Origin: Bradyrhizobium glycinis
GTDB taxonomy: Bacteria; Pseudomonadota; Alphaproteobacteria; Rhizobiales; Xanthobacteraceae
Reading direction: 5' to 3'
Assembly: GCF_016031655.1 (NCBI RefSeq)
Contig: NZ_JACCHQ010000020.1
Coordinates: 62,001-126,000, forward strand
DNA length: 64,000 nt
In this document: one piece after another, positions 41,652 to 52,419 of the stretch
How the letters are laid out: each line of letters starts with the position of its first letter
Position numbering within the stretch: the first letter of the stretch is position 1
Notes under the pieces: model-generated
What the model saw: the letters and a program-made list of their open reading frames with translations, nothing else
Databases searched by the model: none
Told to the model about the DNA's origin: nothing
Program-made: the position numbers and the translations under genes

Positions 41652-42331
41652 GAATTCTCCTTCCGCCGCGACTTCGGCGCGCTCGCCACCACCTGCAACA
41701 GGTCCTTGCGCACCGCCTCGATGTGCCGCTCCAGGAAACGGCAGGCCTCGTCGACCTTCTGCGCACGGCAGAGCGCGATCAGTTGGGCATGCTCCTTCTC
41801 GGCAATGCCCATCGCCTTGGTGTTGGAGAGCTGTAGCCGCGTGTAGCGGTCGCTGGTCTGCAGCAGCGACAACACGATCGCGCGTGTGCGCGGCTGCGGG
41901 GCGTGGACGTAGAGCGCCATGTGGAAGTCGGCGTTGAGCTGGCCCCACTCACTGACGTTGCGCGCCTTGATCGCTTTCTCGAAGCGCCGGTGGATGTCGT
42001 CGAGCCCGTCGAAATCGTCCGGGGTGAAACGCGGCGCCGACTCCGCTAGCAGGCGGGGCTCCAGGATGCGGCGCAGGTCGAAGACGTCGTTGATTTCGTC
42101 CAGCGACAGCTCCGAGACGATGGCACCCTTCTGCGGCACGATCCGCACCAGGCCTTCCGCCTCGAGCTGGAACAGCGCCTCGCGCACGGGAATGCGGCTG
42201 ACGCCATAGGCCTCGCCAAGCGCGTCCTGGCGCAGCTGCGATCCGGCCGGATAGGTGCCGTCGAGGATCGCCTGGCGGAGCTGGTCGACGATCGCAGCCG
42301 ACAGGGTGCGATGCTTCAGAGGCTGTTTCAT
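41648..42331 (-). CDS. GntR/FadR-family (FCD) transcriptional regulator
   Basis: 227 residues from ATG 42331. N-terminal winged helix (AIVDQLRQAILDGTYPAGSQ, then LGEAYGVSRIPVREALFQLE), then an FCD all-helical effector domain with LNADFHMALYVHAP and HAQLIALCRAQKVDEACRFL (metal and carboxylate binding His residues). Lies between the two TRAP systems, divergent from system 2. The operator palindrome at 42486-42502 fits FCD regulators. Probably controls uptake and breakdown of the TRAP substrate. Confidence 0.9.
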   Translation of the reverse strand: MKQPLKHRTLSAAIVDQLRQAILDGTYPAGSQLRQDALGEAYGVSRIPVREALFQLEAEGLVRIVPQKGAIVSELSLDEINDVFDLRRILEPRLLAESAPRFTPDDFDGLDDIHRRFEKAIKARNVSEWGQLNADFHMALYVHAPQPRTRAIVLSLLQTSDRYTRLQLSNTKAMGIAEKEHAQLIALCRAQKVDEACRFLERHIEAVRKDLLQVVASAPKSRRKENS

Positions 42332-42485
42332 CTGATCGTCCGTTGTCCTTCCCGACTCGTGCGGCCGACGCGGTCCCTGTCTTGCATGTCGAGCTGCCCG
42401 GCAAAAGCCGGGCATCACGAGCAAAGTGCCCAGCAAACGCGCCCCCTGCCGCCGAAATGACCGCAAACTCCGTTTGACTCCCAAG

Positions 42486-42502
42486 ATGTATAAATTATAC
42501 AT
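42486..42502. promoter_or_regulatory. GntR operator palindrome
   Basis: ATGTATA-AAT-TATACAT, perfect 7-bp arms, between the divergent GntR and TRAP system 2 genes, 43 bp before the DctQ start. AT-rich palindromes of this kind are normal operators for FadR/FCD-type GntR proteins. Confidence 0.75.
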
Positions 42503-42544
42503 TTGGCAGTCGCACGACAAATCTTGGGGGTCGGGGCCTCTTTC

Positions 42545-43168
42545 ATGATCGAGCAGACCATGCCGGCCACGCGCGCACTCAGCCTCCGACGCATGATCGT
42601 CCGGATGTCGAGTGCCCTGCTCGCCTGCGAGCGGCTCGCGCTGATGGGCCTGATGTACCTGCTTACCGGCCTGATCCTGGTGAACGTCGTCACCCGCTAC
42701 TCGCACTTCCCGATCTACTGGATCGATGAATCCGCCGTTTATTGCGTGGTCTGGCTGACCTTCATCGGAGCGTCCGCGATGACGCGGCTGCGACTCGATT
42801 TTGCGGTAACCATGCTGACGGAGCGACTGTCCGCTCAGCACCAGAAATTTGCAAAAGTGATCTCGACTGGCCTCGTCGTGGTGTTCGGCGTCGCGCTGAT
42901 CGCCACCTGCGTGCTCTGGATGGACCCGGTCGGCCTCGCCCGCGCAGGATTCGACGGGCGCAAGCTGGCCGCCGACACCTTCAACTTCCTCTACACTGAG
43001 CGCACGCAGACGCTGAACTGGCCGACCTGGGTGCTCTATCTGACGCTGCCGATCTTCGCGGTGTCGATGACCGTTCATGGTCTCGCCAACCTGCTGGAAG
43101 ATCTCGAGCTGGTCCCGCGCACGCCGCCGAAGGGCTTCCAGCTCTCCGAGCTCGACGGGGTCAATTGA
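42545..43168 (+). CDS. TRAP transporter small permease (DctQ), system 2
   Basis: 207 residues from ATG 42545 (ATG 42560 also possible). Four membrane segments; conserved VVTRYSHFPIYWIDESAVYC and VWLTFIGASAMTRLRLDFAV blocks. Stop overlaps the DctM start. Paired with the large permease and binding protein of system 2; order Q-M-P differs from P-Q-M in system 1. Confidence 0.88.
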   Translation: MIEQTMPATRALSLRRMIVRMSSALLACERLALMGLMYLLTGLILVNVVTRYSHFPIYWIDESAVYCVVWLTFIGASAMTRLRLDFAVTMLTERLSAQHQKFAKVISTGLVVVFGVALIATCVLWMDPVGLARAGFDGRKLAADTFNFLYTERTQTLNWPTWVLYLTLPIFAVSMTVHGLANLLEDLELVPRTPPKGFQLSELDGVN

Positions 43169-44433
43169 TGATCACGTCAGCAGCCTTCATGGCGTTCATG
43201 TTGGTCGGTGTGCCGATCGGCCTCTGCCTCTGCCTCGCTGGACTCGTCTATATCGCGGCGTCCGGCAACCCGGTGCTGTTCCAGTCCTATCCGCTGCAGC
43301 TGTTCGGCGGCGTCGACAGCTACGGCCTGATCGCGATCCCGCTGTTCATCCTGATCGGCGAGATCATGAATGGCGGCGGCATCACGCGGCGCATCGTCGA
43401 CATGGCGATGGCCTTCGTCGGCTCGCTCAAGGGCGGGCTCGCCTATGTCAACATCCTCGCCAACATGTTCATCTCGTCCATCCTGGGATCGGCGACCGCG
43501 CAGGTCGCGATCATGGCGCAGATCATGGTCCCGGAGATGGAGAAGAAGGGCTACGACAAGACCTTCGCTGCGGGCCTCACCGCCTATGGCGGGATGCTCG
43601 GCCCGATCATTCCGCCCTCGGTGATGTTCGTGGTCTACAGCGTGCTGGCGCAGGTCTCGGTCAGCGACATGCTGATCGCCGGCATCGTCCCGGGCGTCAT
43701 CCTCACCGTGATGTTCTGCCTCGTCATCGCGCTGATGGGCTACATCTACAACTATCCACGCGCGGACTATCAGACGCCGCGCCAGCGCGTCATGACCATC
43801 CTGCGGACCTCGCCGACGCTGCTGATCCCGATCGTCATCGTCGGCACCATCCTCGGCGGCCTCGCCAATGCGACGGAATCGGCGGCCGTAGGCGCCGTCG
43901 CCGCGGCTCTGGTCGGAAAGTTCTGGACCAAGGAGTTCGAGTTCTCGCAGCTGCCGCAGATGATGCTGCGCAGCGCGATCTATTCGGCGATCGTGCTGTT
44001 CCTGGTGGCGGCCGCCGCTGTGTTCTCCTGGGTGCTGATCTTCGGCAAGGTGCCGCAGGAGACCGCCGCCTGGATCCAGACCGTCGCCAAGGACCCGGTC
44101 AGCTTCATGCTGATCTGCAACGTCATCCTGCTGGTGATCGGCACGGTCATCGACGGCATTCCCGGCCTGATCATGACGGTGCCGATCCTGCTGCCGGTCG
44201 CCACCGAGATCTATCACATCGACCCCCGGCAATTCGGCGTCGTCGTGGTGATCAACCTCGTGCTCGGCCTTTTGTCGCCGCCGGTCGGGCTTTGCTTCTT
44301 CGTCGCGGCCGCCGTCACCGGCGCCAAGCCCGGCAGAATGTTCATGGTGACGCTGCCCTTCTTCGTCATCTCCTGCGTCCTCCTGGTGCTGCTCTCGCTC
44401 TATCCCTCGCTCTCGCTGATCATCGTCAAATAG
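43165..44433 (+). CDS. TRAP transporter large permease (DctM), system 2
   Basis: 422 residues, start overlapping DctQ by 4 bp. Landmarks: PLFILIGEIMNGGGITRRIV, SSILGSATAQVAIMAQIMVP, YGGMLGPIIPPSVMFVVYSV and GLLSPPVGLCFFVAAAVTGA. Multispanning sodium-coupled subunit. The binding-protein gene follows after 23 bp. Confidence 0.92.
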   Translation: MMITSAAFMAFMLVGVPIGLCLCLAGLVYIAASGNPVLFQSYPLQLFGGVDSYGLIAIPLFILIGEIMNGGGITRRIVDMAMAFVGSLKGGLAYVNILANMFISSILGSATAQVAIMAQIMVPEMEKKGYDKTFAAGLTAYGGMLGPIIPPSVMFVVYSVLAQVSVSDMLIAGIVPGVILTVMFCLVIALMGYIYNYPRADYQTPRQRVMTILRTSPTLLIPIVIVGTILGGLANATESAAVGAVAAALVGKFWTKEFEFSQLPQMMLRSAIYSAIVLFLVAAAAVFSWVLIFGKVPQETAAWIQTVAKDPVSFMLICNVILLVIGTVIDGIPGLIMTVPILLPVATEIYHIDPRQFGVVVVINLVLGLLSPPVGLCFFVAAAVTGAKPGRMFMVTLPFFVISCVLLVLLSLYPSLSLIIVK

Positions 44434-44456
44434 TCCCATCCGAAAGGAGCCCGACC

Positions 44457-45440
44457 ATGCCGCTTTCCCGCCGCCGCTTCCTCGCCGCCAGTGCCGCCGC
44501 CTCGGTGTTCGCCCCGTCGCTGGCGCTCGCCCAGGCCAAGGAATTCCGCCTCGGCCTGATCACGCCGAACGGCCATTCGTGGAACAAGGCCGCGCTCAAA
44601 TTCGGCGACGAGCTCAAGGCTGCCACCAACGGCCGTCTGACCTTGACCGTGTTTCACTCCGGCCAGCTCGGCAACGAGACCGCGATGATGCAGCAATTGC
44701 AGTCCGGCGCACTCGACATGGGCTTCATCCAGGCCGCCGAGCTCGGCTCGCGCGTGCCGCACATCGCCGCGATCAACGCGCCCTACATCGTGCGCTCGAC
44801 GCCGGCGGTGGCGAAGTTCGTGCGGCATCCGGCGGCGGTGAAGCTGTTCGAGGTGCTGCCGCAGGAGACCGGCACGATCGGGCTCGGCTGGGGCATCACC
44901 GGCATGCGCGCGGTGTTCTCCTCCAAGGACCTGAATTCGCTGGCCGACATCAAGGGCATGAAGCTGCGCATCAACCCGACGCCGGTCTACCGCGATTTCT
45001 ATTCCTCGCTGGGCGCAGCACCGACGCCGATCCCGACGCCGCAGGTGTTCGACGCCATGGCCAACGGCCAGGTCGACGGCCTCGAGGCCGATCTCGAATT
45101 CTCCTGGAACCAGCGCTTCGACAAGGTGTCGAAGGTGATCCTGCAGATGAACGCCGTCTTCATGCCGATGGCCGCCGTCGTCTCCGGCCGCGTCTGGCAA
45201 TCGCTGCCCGCCGCCGACCGCGAGCTGATCACCAAGACGATCAAGACGACGCTGGACGCGCAGATCGACGAGCTCGCCGGCAACGAGCCTACGCTGATCG
45301 AGAACTTCAAGAAGGCGCCGATCCCGATCCGCCAGGTCGACGCCAAGGACACCGAGGCCGTCATTGCCGAGTTCGACAAGATCTGGCTGCCCAAGGCCCC
45401 CGTCCTCGCCGAGCTGCGCAAGGTCGGCGCGACGCTCTGA
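44457..45440 (+). CDS. TRAP transporter substrate-binding protein (DctP), system 2
   Basis: 327 residues; GAAAGGAG precedes the ATG. Twin-arginine signal MPLSRRRFLAASAAASVFAP, cleavage near LALAQA. DctP features: LGLITPNGHSWNKAALKFGD, GQLGNETAMMQQLQSGALDM, GMKLRINPTPVYRDFY with the ligand Arg, and VFDAMANGQVDGLEADLEFS. Different in sequence from the system 1 binding protein, so the two systems probably take different or related acids. Confidence 0.9.
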   Translation: MPLSRRRFLAASAAASVFAPSLALAQAKEFRLGLITPNGHSWNKAALKFGDELKAATNGRLTLTVFHSGQLGNETAMMQQLQSGALDMGFIQAAELGSRVPHIAAINAPYIVRSTPAVAKFVRHPAAVKLFEVLPQETGTIGLGWGITGMRAVFSSKDLNSLADIKGMKLRINPTPVYRDFYSSLGAAPTPIPTPQVFDAMANGQVDGLEADLEFSWNQRFDKVSKVILQMNAVFMPMAAVVSGRVWQSLPAADRELITKTIKTTLDAQIDELAGNEPTLIENFKKAPIPIRQVDAKDTEAVIAEFDKIWLPKAPVLAELRKVGATL

Positions 45441-45513
45441 TCCCATCCGCCATCCTTTTCACAAGAGCCGGCGGCTCCAGCCCCCCGCCGGCATATTCAC
45501 CTGGAGTCAAACC

Positions 45514-46440
45514 ATGAGCCGCCGCGTTGCCTGGGAAGGCGTCTTCCCGGCTGTCACCACCCAATTCCATGACGATCTCTCGCTCGACATCGACGCGACC
45601 GCCAAGGTGATGGACGGTTTGATCCGCGACGGCGTCTCCGGCCTGATCGTCTGCGGCTCGGTCGGCGAGAACACCTCGCTGGAGCGCAAGGAGAAGGTCG
45701 CGATCATGGAGGCCGCGAAGTCGGTCGCGAAGGGCCGCGTGCCCGTGCTGTGCGGCATCGCCGAATTCACCACCGCGTTTGCGGTGGAAACCGCGAAGGA
45801 GGCCGCACGCGTCGGCATCGACGGCGTCATGGTGATGCCGGCGCTGGTCTATTCCTCCAAGCCGCACGAGACCGCCGCGCATTTCCGCGCCGTCGCCTCT
45901 GCGACCGACCTGCCGGTGATGCTCTACAACAACCCGCCGATCTACAAGAACGACGTTACGCCAGACATCCTCGCCTCGCTCGCCGACGTCGAGACCGTGG
46001 TCTGCTTCAAGGATTCCTCTGGCGACACGCGGCGCTTCATCGACACCCGCAACATGGTCGGCGACCGCTTCGTGCTGTTCGCGGGCCTCGACGACGTCAT
46101 CGTCGAGAGCGTCGCCATGGGCGCCGTCGGCTGGGTCTCCGGCATGTCCAACGCCTTCCCGCGCGAAGGCGAGACGCTGTTCCGCCTCGCCAAGGCCGGG
46201 CGCTTGGCCGAGGCGATGCCGCTCTACGAATGGTTCATGCCGCTCCTGCACCTCGATGCCCGCCCGGACCTCGTCCAGTGCATCAAGCTGTGCGAGCACA
46301 TCATGGGCCGCGGCACCGCGCTGACCCGCCCGCCGCGCCTGGCGTTGCTGCCGCAGGAAAAGGCCGAGGTCGAAGCCATGATGGCCAAGGCGCTCAAGAA
46401 CCGGCCGCGTTTGCCGGATGTCGGGCTGAAGGCGGCTTAG
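45514..46440 (+). CDS. Dihydrodipicolinate synthase/N-acetylneuraminate lyase family protein
   Basis: 308 residues. Class I aldolase fold: GVFPAVTTQFHDDLSLDIDA, GSVGENTSLERKEK (substrate carboxylate loop), YNNPPIYKNDVTPDIL with the catalytic Tyr, and Schiff-base Lys in VVCFKDSSGDTRR. It follows TRAP system 2 by 73 bp and probably acts on the imported compound. Members include lyases for keto-deoxy sugars, 4-hydroxyproline-derived pyrroline and others; which applies is unclear. Confidence 0.88.
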   Translation: MSRRVAWEGVFPAVTTQFHDDLSLDIDATAKVMDGLIRDGVSGLIVCGSVGENTSLERKEKVAIMEAAKSVAKGRVPVLCGIAEFTTAFAVETAKEAARVGIDGVMVMPALVYSSKPHETAAHFRAVASATDLPVMLYNNPPIYKNDVTPDILASLADVETVVCFKDSSGDTRRFIDTRNMVGDRFVLFAGLDDVIVESVAMGAVGWVSGMSNAFPREGETLFRLAKAGRLAEAMPLYEWFMPLLHLDARPDLVQCIKLCEHIMGRGTALTRPPRLALLPQEKAEVEAMMAKALKNRPRLPDVGLKAA

Positions 46441-46450
46441 GGCACGCTTT

Positions 46451-46590
46451 GTAGGGTGGGTTAGCCTTGCGGCTGCGCGAAGCGCAGTCGGAAGGCGTAA
46501 CCCACCGCCGTTCGTCTCGGCGGAAACGTAAAAAGGTGGGTTACGCCCAGCAACCGCGCTTTGCGCGGCCGCTGGTCTAACCCACCCTAC
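46451..46590. repeat. GTAGGGTGGGTTAG palindromic repeat, copy B
   Basis: 140 bp with the same perfect 14-bp outer arms as copy A. Inner parts differ. It lies between the convergent DHDPS-family gene and hmgL; the TAG in its right arm is the hmgL stop codon. Confidence 0.9.
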
Positions 46591-47498
46591 GAAGCCGCAC
46601 GCTTCTTCTTGGCGTTCAGCGCGGACGCCACGCGGCTCACGGGCGGCTTGCCTAGCACGATGCTCATCTCGTTCGTCGCCGCCAGCAGCTTCGCCATATC
46701 GACACCCGTCCTGACGCCCATGCCCTCCAGCATGTAGACGACATCCTCGGTCGCAACATTGCCGGTCGCACCCGGCGCATAGGGGCAGCCGCCGAGCCCG
46801 CCGGCGGCGGCGTCGATGACGTGGACGCCCTCCTCCAGGCCCGCATAGAGGTTGGCGAGCGCCTGGCCGTAAGTGTCGTGAAAATGCATCGCGAGCCTGG
46901 CCGGCGGGATGTTGACGGCAACCGCGCGCAGCATCTCCTTCGCCTTGTCAGGCGTGCCGACACCGATGGTGTCGCCGAGCGAGATCTCATAGCACCCGAG
47001 ATCCCAGAGCGTGCTCGCGAGATCGGCCACCGCTTTCGGCTTGATCTCGCCATCGAACGGGCAGCCCAGCACGCAGGAGATATAGCCGCGCACCTTGACG
47101 CCATCGGCCCTAGCGCGCGCCAGCACAGGCTTGAAGCGCTCGACGGACTCCGCAATCGTGCAGTTGATGTTTGCCCGGGAAAACCCTTCGGAGGCCGCCG
47201 CGAACACGGAGACCACTTTGGCGCCCGCGGCACGCGCGGCGTCATAGCCCTTCTCGTTCGGCACCAGCACGTGGAACTCGGCGTCCTTCACATGGGCGAC
47301 GCCGCGCAGCACCGCATCCGAGCTTGCCATCTGCGGGATCGCCTTGGGCGAGACGAAGGCGCCGACCTCCACGGTGTGCAGCCCGGCCGCCACGAGCGCC
47401 TCGATGAAGGCGATGCGGGCCTCGACGCTGACGGGCGTCTTCTCGTTCTGAAGGCCGTCGCGCGGCCCCATTTCGATGATGCGGACAGGATCGCTCAT
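46587..47498 (-). CDS. hmgL: Hydroxymethylglutaryl-CoA lyase
   Basis: 303 residues. Cleaves HMG-CoA to acetyl-CoA and acetoacetate, the last step of leucine breakdown. Motifs: MGPRDGLQNEKTPV near the start (catalytic Arg/Asp), HFHDTYGQALANLYAGLEEG (metal-binding HxH region) and GGLGGCPYAPGATGNVATED with the active-site Cys loop. Starts one base after the mccA stop. The stop codon is provided by the adjacent palindromic repeat, so the extreme C-terminus (KKKRAAS) may have changed when the repeat arrived. Confidence 0.95.
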   Translation of the reverse strand: MSDPVRIIEMGPRDGLQNEKTPVSVEARIAFIEALVAAGLHTVEVGAFVSPKAIPQMASSDAVLRGVAHVKDAEFHVLVPNEKGYDAARAAGAKVVSVFAAASEGFSRANINCTIAESVERFKPVLARARADGVKVRGYISCVLGCPFDGEIKPKAVADLASTLWDLGCYEISLGDTIGVGTPDKAKEMLRAVAVNIPPARLAMHFHDTYGQALANLYAGLEEGVHVIDAAAGGLGGCPYAPGATGNVATEDVVYMLEGMGVRTGVDMAKLLAATNEMSIVLGKPPVSRVASALNAKKKRAAS

Positions 47499-47499
47499 C

Positions 47500-49503
<2,004 letters not shown>

Positions 49504-49507
49504 CACA

Positions 49508-51112
49508 TCACATCCTGAACAGGCCGAATTTGGTCGGCTCGATCGGCGCATTCGACGCGGCCGAGAGGCCGAGGCCGAGCACGAGGCGCGTGTCGGCGGG
49601 GTCGATCACGCCGTCGTCCCAGAGACGCGCGGTCGCGTAATAGGGATGGCCCTGGCTCTCATATTGCGCGCGGATCGGCTCGCGGAATTTGTCCTCCTCT
49701 TCCCTGGACCAGCTGTCGCCCTTGGCCTCGATATTGTCGCGGCGGACCTGGCTCAGCACCATCGAGGCCTGCTCGCCGCCCATCACCGAGATGCGCGCGT
49801 TCGGCCACATCCACAGGAACCGCGGCGCGTAGGCGCGGCCGCACATGCCGTAATTGCCGGCGCCGTAGGAGCCGCCGATCACGACGGTGAATTTCGGCAC
49901 CGAGGCGGTCGCGACCGCGGTCACCAGCTTGGCGCCGTCGCGCGCGATGCCGCCGGCCTCGTACTTTTTGCCGACCATGAAGCCGGTGATGTTCTGCAGG
50001 AACACCAGCGGAATGCCGCGCTGGCAGCACAGCTCGATGAAATGCGCGCCCTTCAGCGAGCTCTCGCTGAACAGAATGCCGTTGTTGGCGATGATACCGA
50101 CCGGATAGCCCCAGATATGGGCGAAGCCGCACACCAGCGTCGTGCCATAGAGCTTTTTGAACTCGTCGAACTCCGAGCCGTCGACGATGCGCGCGATGAT
50201 GTCGCGCACGTCGAACGGCTTGCGGCCGTCGACCGGCACCACGCCGTAGATTTCCTCCGCCGCGAACAGCGGATCACGCGGCGGATGCATGTTCAGGTTC
50301 GGCCGGGCGGAAGGCTTGAGCGTGCCGACGATACGCCGGGCAATGCCGATCGCATGCGCATCATTCTGGGCGTAGTGATCGGTCACGCCGGATTGCCGCG
50401 AATGCACGTCGGCGCCGCCGAGTTCCTCCGCGCTTACGACCTCGCCGGTCGCGGCCTTCACCAGCGGCGGGCCGCCGAGGAAGATGGTGCCCTGGTTGCG
50501 CACGATGATGCTCTCGTCCGACATCGCCGGCACATAGGCGCCGCCGGCGGTGCAGGAGCCCATCACGATCGCGATCTGCGGAATGCCCTGCGACGACATT
50601 TGCGCCTGATTGTAGAAAATACGGCCGAAGTGCCGCTCGTCCGGAAAGATCTCGTCCTGCAGCGGCAGGAAGGCGCCGCCGGAATCCACCATGTAGACGC
50701 AGGGTAGATTGTTCTGCCGCGCAATGTCCTGCGCGCGCAGATGCTTCTTCACCGTCATCGGATAATAGGTGCCGCCCTTGATGGTGGCATCGTTGGCGAC
50801 GATCACGCATTCGCGCCCCGAAATGCGGCCCACCCCCGTGATGACGCTGGCCGAATGCACATCGCCGCCATAGAGGCCGTAGGCCGCGAGCGGCGACAGC
50901 TCCAGGAACGAGGTGCCGGGATCGACCAGGAGATCGACGCGCTCACGTGCCAGCATCTTGCCGCGCGCGGTGTGGCGCTTGCGCGAGGCTTCGCCGCCGC
51001 CGCCGGCGACCTGGCTGAGCTTTTCGCGCAAGTCGGCGACGAGGCCGCGCATGGCCTCGGAATTGCGCGCGAAATCTGATGAAGACGGATCGATGCTGGA
51101 ATGAAGCGGCAT
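49508..51112 (-). CDS. mccB: 3-methylcrotonyl-CoA carboxylase beta (carboxyltransferase) subunit
   Basis: 534 residues, full-length carboxyltransferase. GKMLARERVDLLVDPGTSFL near the N-terminus, ASVITGVGRISGRECVIVAN, VDSGGAFLPLQDEIFPDERH (typical of MccB rather than propionyl-CoA carboxylase) and the C-terminal GGSYGAGNYGMCGRAYAPRF. It transfers carboxyl from biotin to 3-methylcrotonyl-CoA. Operon with ivd, mccA and hmgL. Confidence 0.95.
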   Translation of the reverse strand: MPLHSSIDPSSSDFARNSEAMRGLVADLREKLSQVAGGGGEASRKRHTARGKMLARERVDLLVDPGTSFLELSPLAAYGLYGGDVHSASVITGVGRISGRECVIVANDATIKGGTYYPMTVKKHLRAQDIARQNNLPCVYMVDSGGAFLPLQDEIFPDERHFGRIFYNQAQMSSQGIPQIAIVMGSCTAGGAYVPAMSDESIIVRNQGTIFLGGPPLVKAATGEVVSAEELGGADVHSRQSGVTDHYAQNDAHAIGIARRIVGTLKPSARPNLNMHPPRDPLFAAEEIYGVVPVDGRKPFDVRDIIARIVDGSEFDEFKKLYGTTLVCGFAHIWGYPVGIIANNGILFSESSLKGAHFIELCCQRGIPLVFLQNITGFMVGKKYEAGGIARDGAKLVTAVATASVPKFTVVIGGSYGAGNYGMCGRAYAPRFLWMWPNARISVMGGEQASMVLSQVRRDNIEAKGDSWSREEEDKFREPIRAQYESQGHPYYATARLWDDGVIDPADTRLVLGLGLSAASNAPIEPTKFGLFRM

Positions 51113-51136
51113 GGTGATTCCAATGCGGTGAAGGAC

Positions 51137-52309
51137 TTAAGCCGTCTCGGCCATCAGCTCGCGGCCGATCAGCATGCGCCGAACCTCGGAGGTGCCGGCG
51201 CCGATCTCGTAGAGCTTTGCATCGCGCCACAGGCGCCCGACCGGGAATTCGGAGGTGTAGCCGACCCCGCCGAGCGCCTGGATCGCCTCGCCGGCCATCC
51301 AGGTCGCCTTCTCTGCGGAATAAAGGATCGCGGCCGCCGCGTCCTTGCGCAGGGTGCGCGCGTGGTCGGCGCGGTCGCAGGCGCGGCCCACCGCATAGAC
51401 ATAAGCGCGCGTGGCCTGCCAGGTCGCATACATGTCGGCGAGCTTGCCCTGCATCAGCTGGAAATCGCCGATCGGCTGGCCGAACTGCTTGCGCTCGTGC
51501 ATGTAGGGCACCACCGCATCCATGCAGGCGGCCATGATCCCGAGCGGACCGCCGGAGAGCACCGCGCGCTCGTAGTCGAGGCCGGACATCAGCACCTTGA
51601 CGCCGTCACCCACCTTGCCCATCACATTCTCCTCCGGCACCTCGCAATCGTCGAAGAACAGCGGGTAGGTGTTGGAGCCGCGCATGCCGAGCTTGTCGAG
51701 ATGCTGGCCGTGGGTGAAGCCCTTGAAACCCTTCTCGATGAGGAAGGCGGTCATGCCGCGCGGACCGGCCTCCGGATCGGTCTTGGCGTAGACCACCAGC
51801 ACGTCGGCGTCGCCGCCATTGGTGATCCACATCTTGGAGCCGTTGAGCACGTAGCGGTCGCCGCGCTTGTCCGCGCGCAGCTTCATCGAGACGACGTCGG
51901 AGCCGGCGCCGGGCTCGGACATCGCGAGCGCACCGACATATTCGCCTGAGATCAGCTTCGGCAGATAGCGCTGCCGCTGCGCGTCGTTGCCATTGCGGCG
52001 GATCTGGTTGACGCACAGATTGGAATGGGCGCCGTAGGAGAGGCCCACGGCCGCCGAGCCGCGCGAGATCTCCTCCATGGCGACGATATGGGCGAGATAG
52101 CCCATGTTGGAGCCGCCATATTGCTCGGGCGCGGTCATGCCGAGCAGGCCGAGGTCGCCCAGCCGCTTCCAGAGATCCGCCGGGAACAGGTTTGCCTTCT
52201 CGATCTCGGCGGCACGCGGGGTGATCTCCGCCTCAACGAACGAACGAACGGTGTCGCGCAACAGGCTGATGTCTTCGCCCAGATCGAAATCGATGCTCGG
52301 GATGTTCAA
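51137..52309 (-). CDS. ivd: Isovaleryl-CoA dehydrogenase
   Basis: 390 residues. FAD acyl-CoA dehydrogenase: GMTAPEQYGGSNMGYLAHIV, ALAMSEPGAGSDVVSMKLRA (FAD and substrate site), MWITNGGDADVLVVYAKTDP, and the catalytic Glu in GLDYERAVLSGGPLG, the position characteristic of isovaleryl-CoA dehydrogenase. It starts with TTG, directed by GGGAGGAATCGCC. First gene of the leucine operon; divergent AraC regulator 110 bp away. Confidence 0.94.
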   Translation of the reverse strand: MNIPSIDFDLGEDISLLRDTVRSFVEAEITPRAAEIEKANLFPADLWKRLGDLGLLGMTAPEQYGGSNMGYLAHIVAMEEISRGSAAVGLSYGAHSNLCVNQIRRNGNDAQRQRYLPKLISGEYVGALAMSEPGAGSDVVSMKLRADKRGDRYVLNGSKMWITNGGDADVLVVYAKTDPEAGPRGMTAFLIEKGFKGFTHGQHLDKLGMRGSNTYPLFFDDCEVPEENVMGKVGDGVKVLMSGLDYERAVLSGGPLGIMAACMDAVVPYMHERKQFGQPIGDFQLMQGKLADMYATWQATRAYVYAVGRACDRADHARTLRKDAAAAILYSAEKATWMAGEAIQALGGVGYTSEFPVGRLWRDAKLYEIGAGTSEVRRMLIGRELMAETA

Positions 52310-52419
52310 GGCGATTCCTCCCTATTTTGGGCTCCGAACCTAGCCCGGTCCCGGCCCTCTTGCAGTCGAAAAGGTTGCATTTTCCGCCAAACTTGGCGAG
52401 GATTTCCGAAAGGATTCCG

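Noticed and set aside
41511..46590. GTAGGG repeats as insertion sequences or a composite transposon around TRAP system 2
   Set aside because: No transposase, no target duplications seen, each about 140 bp and self-palindromic; better explained as an intergenic palindromic repeat family.
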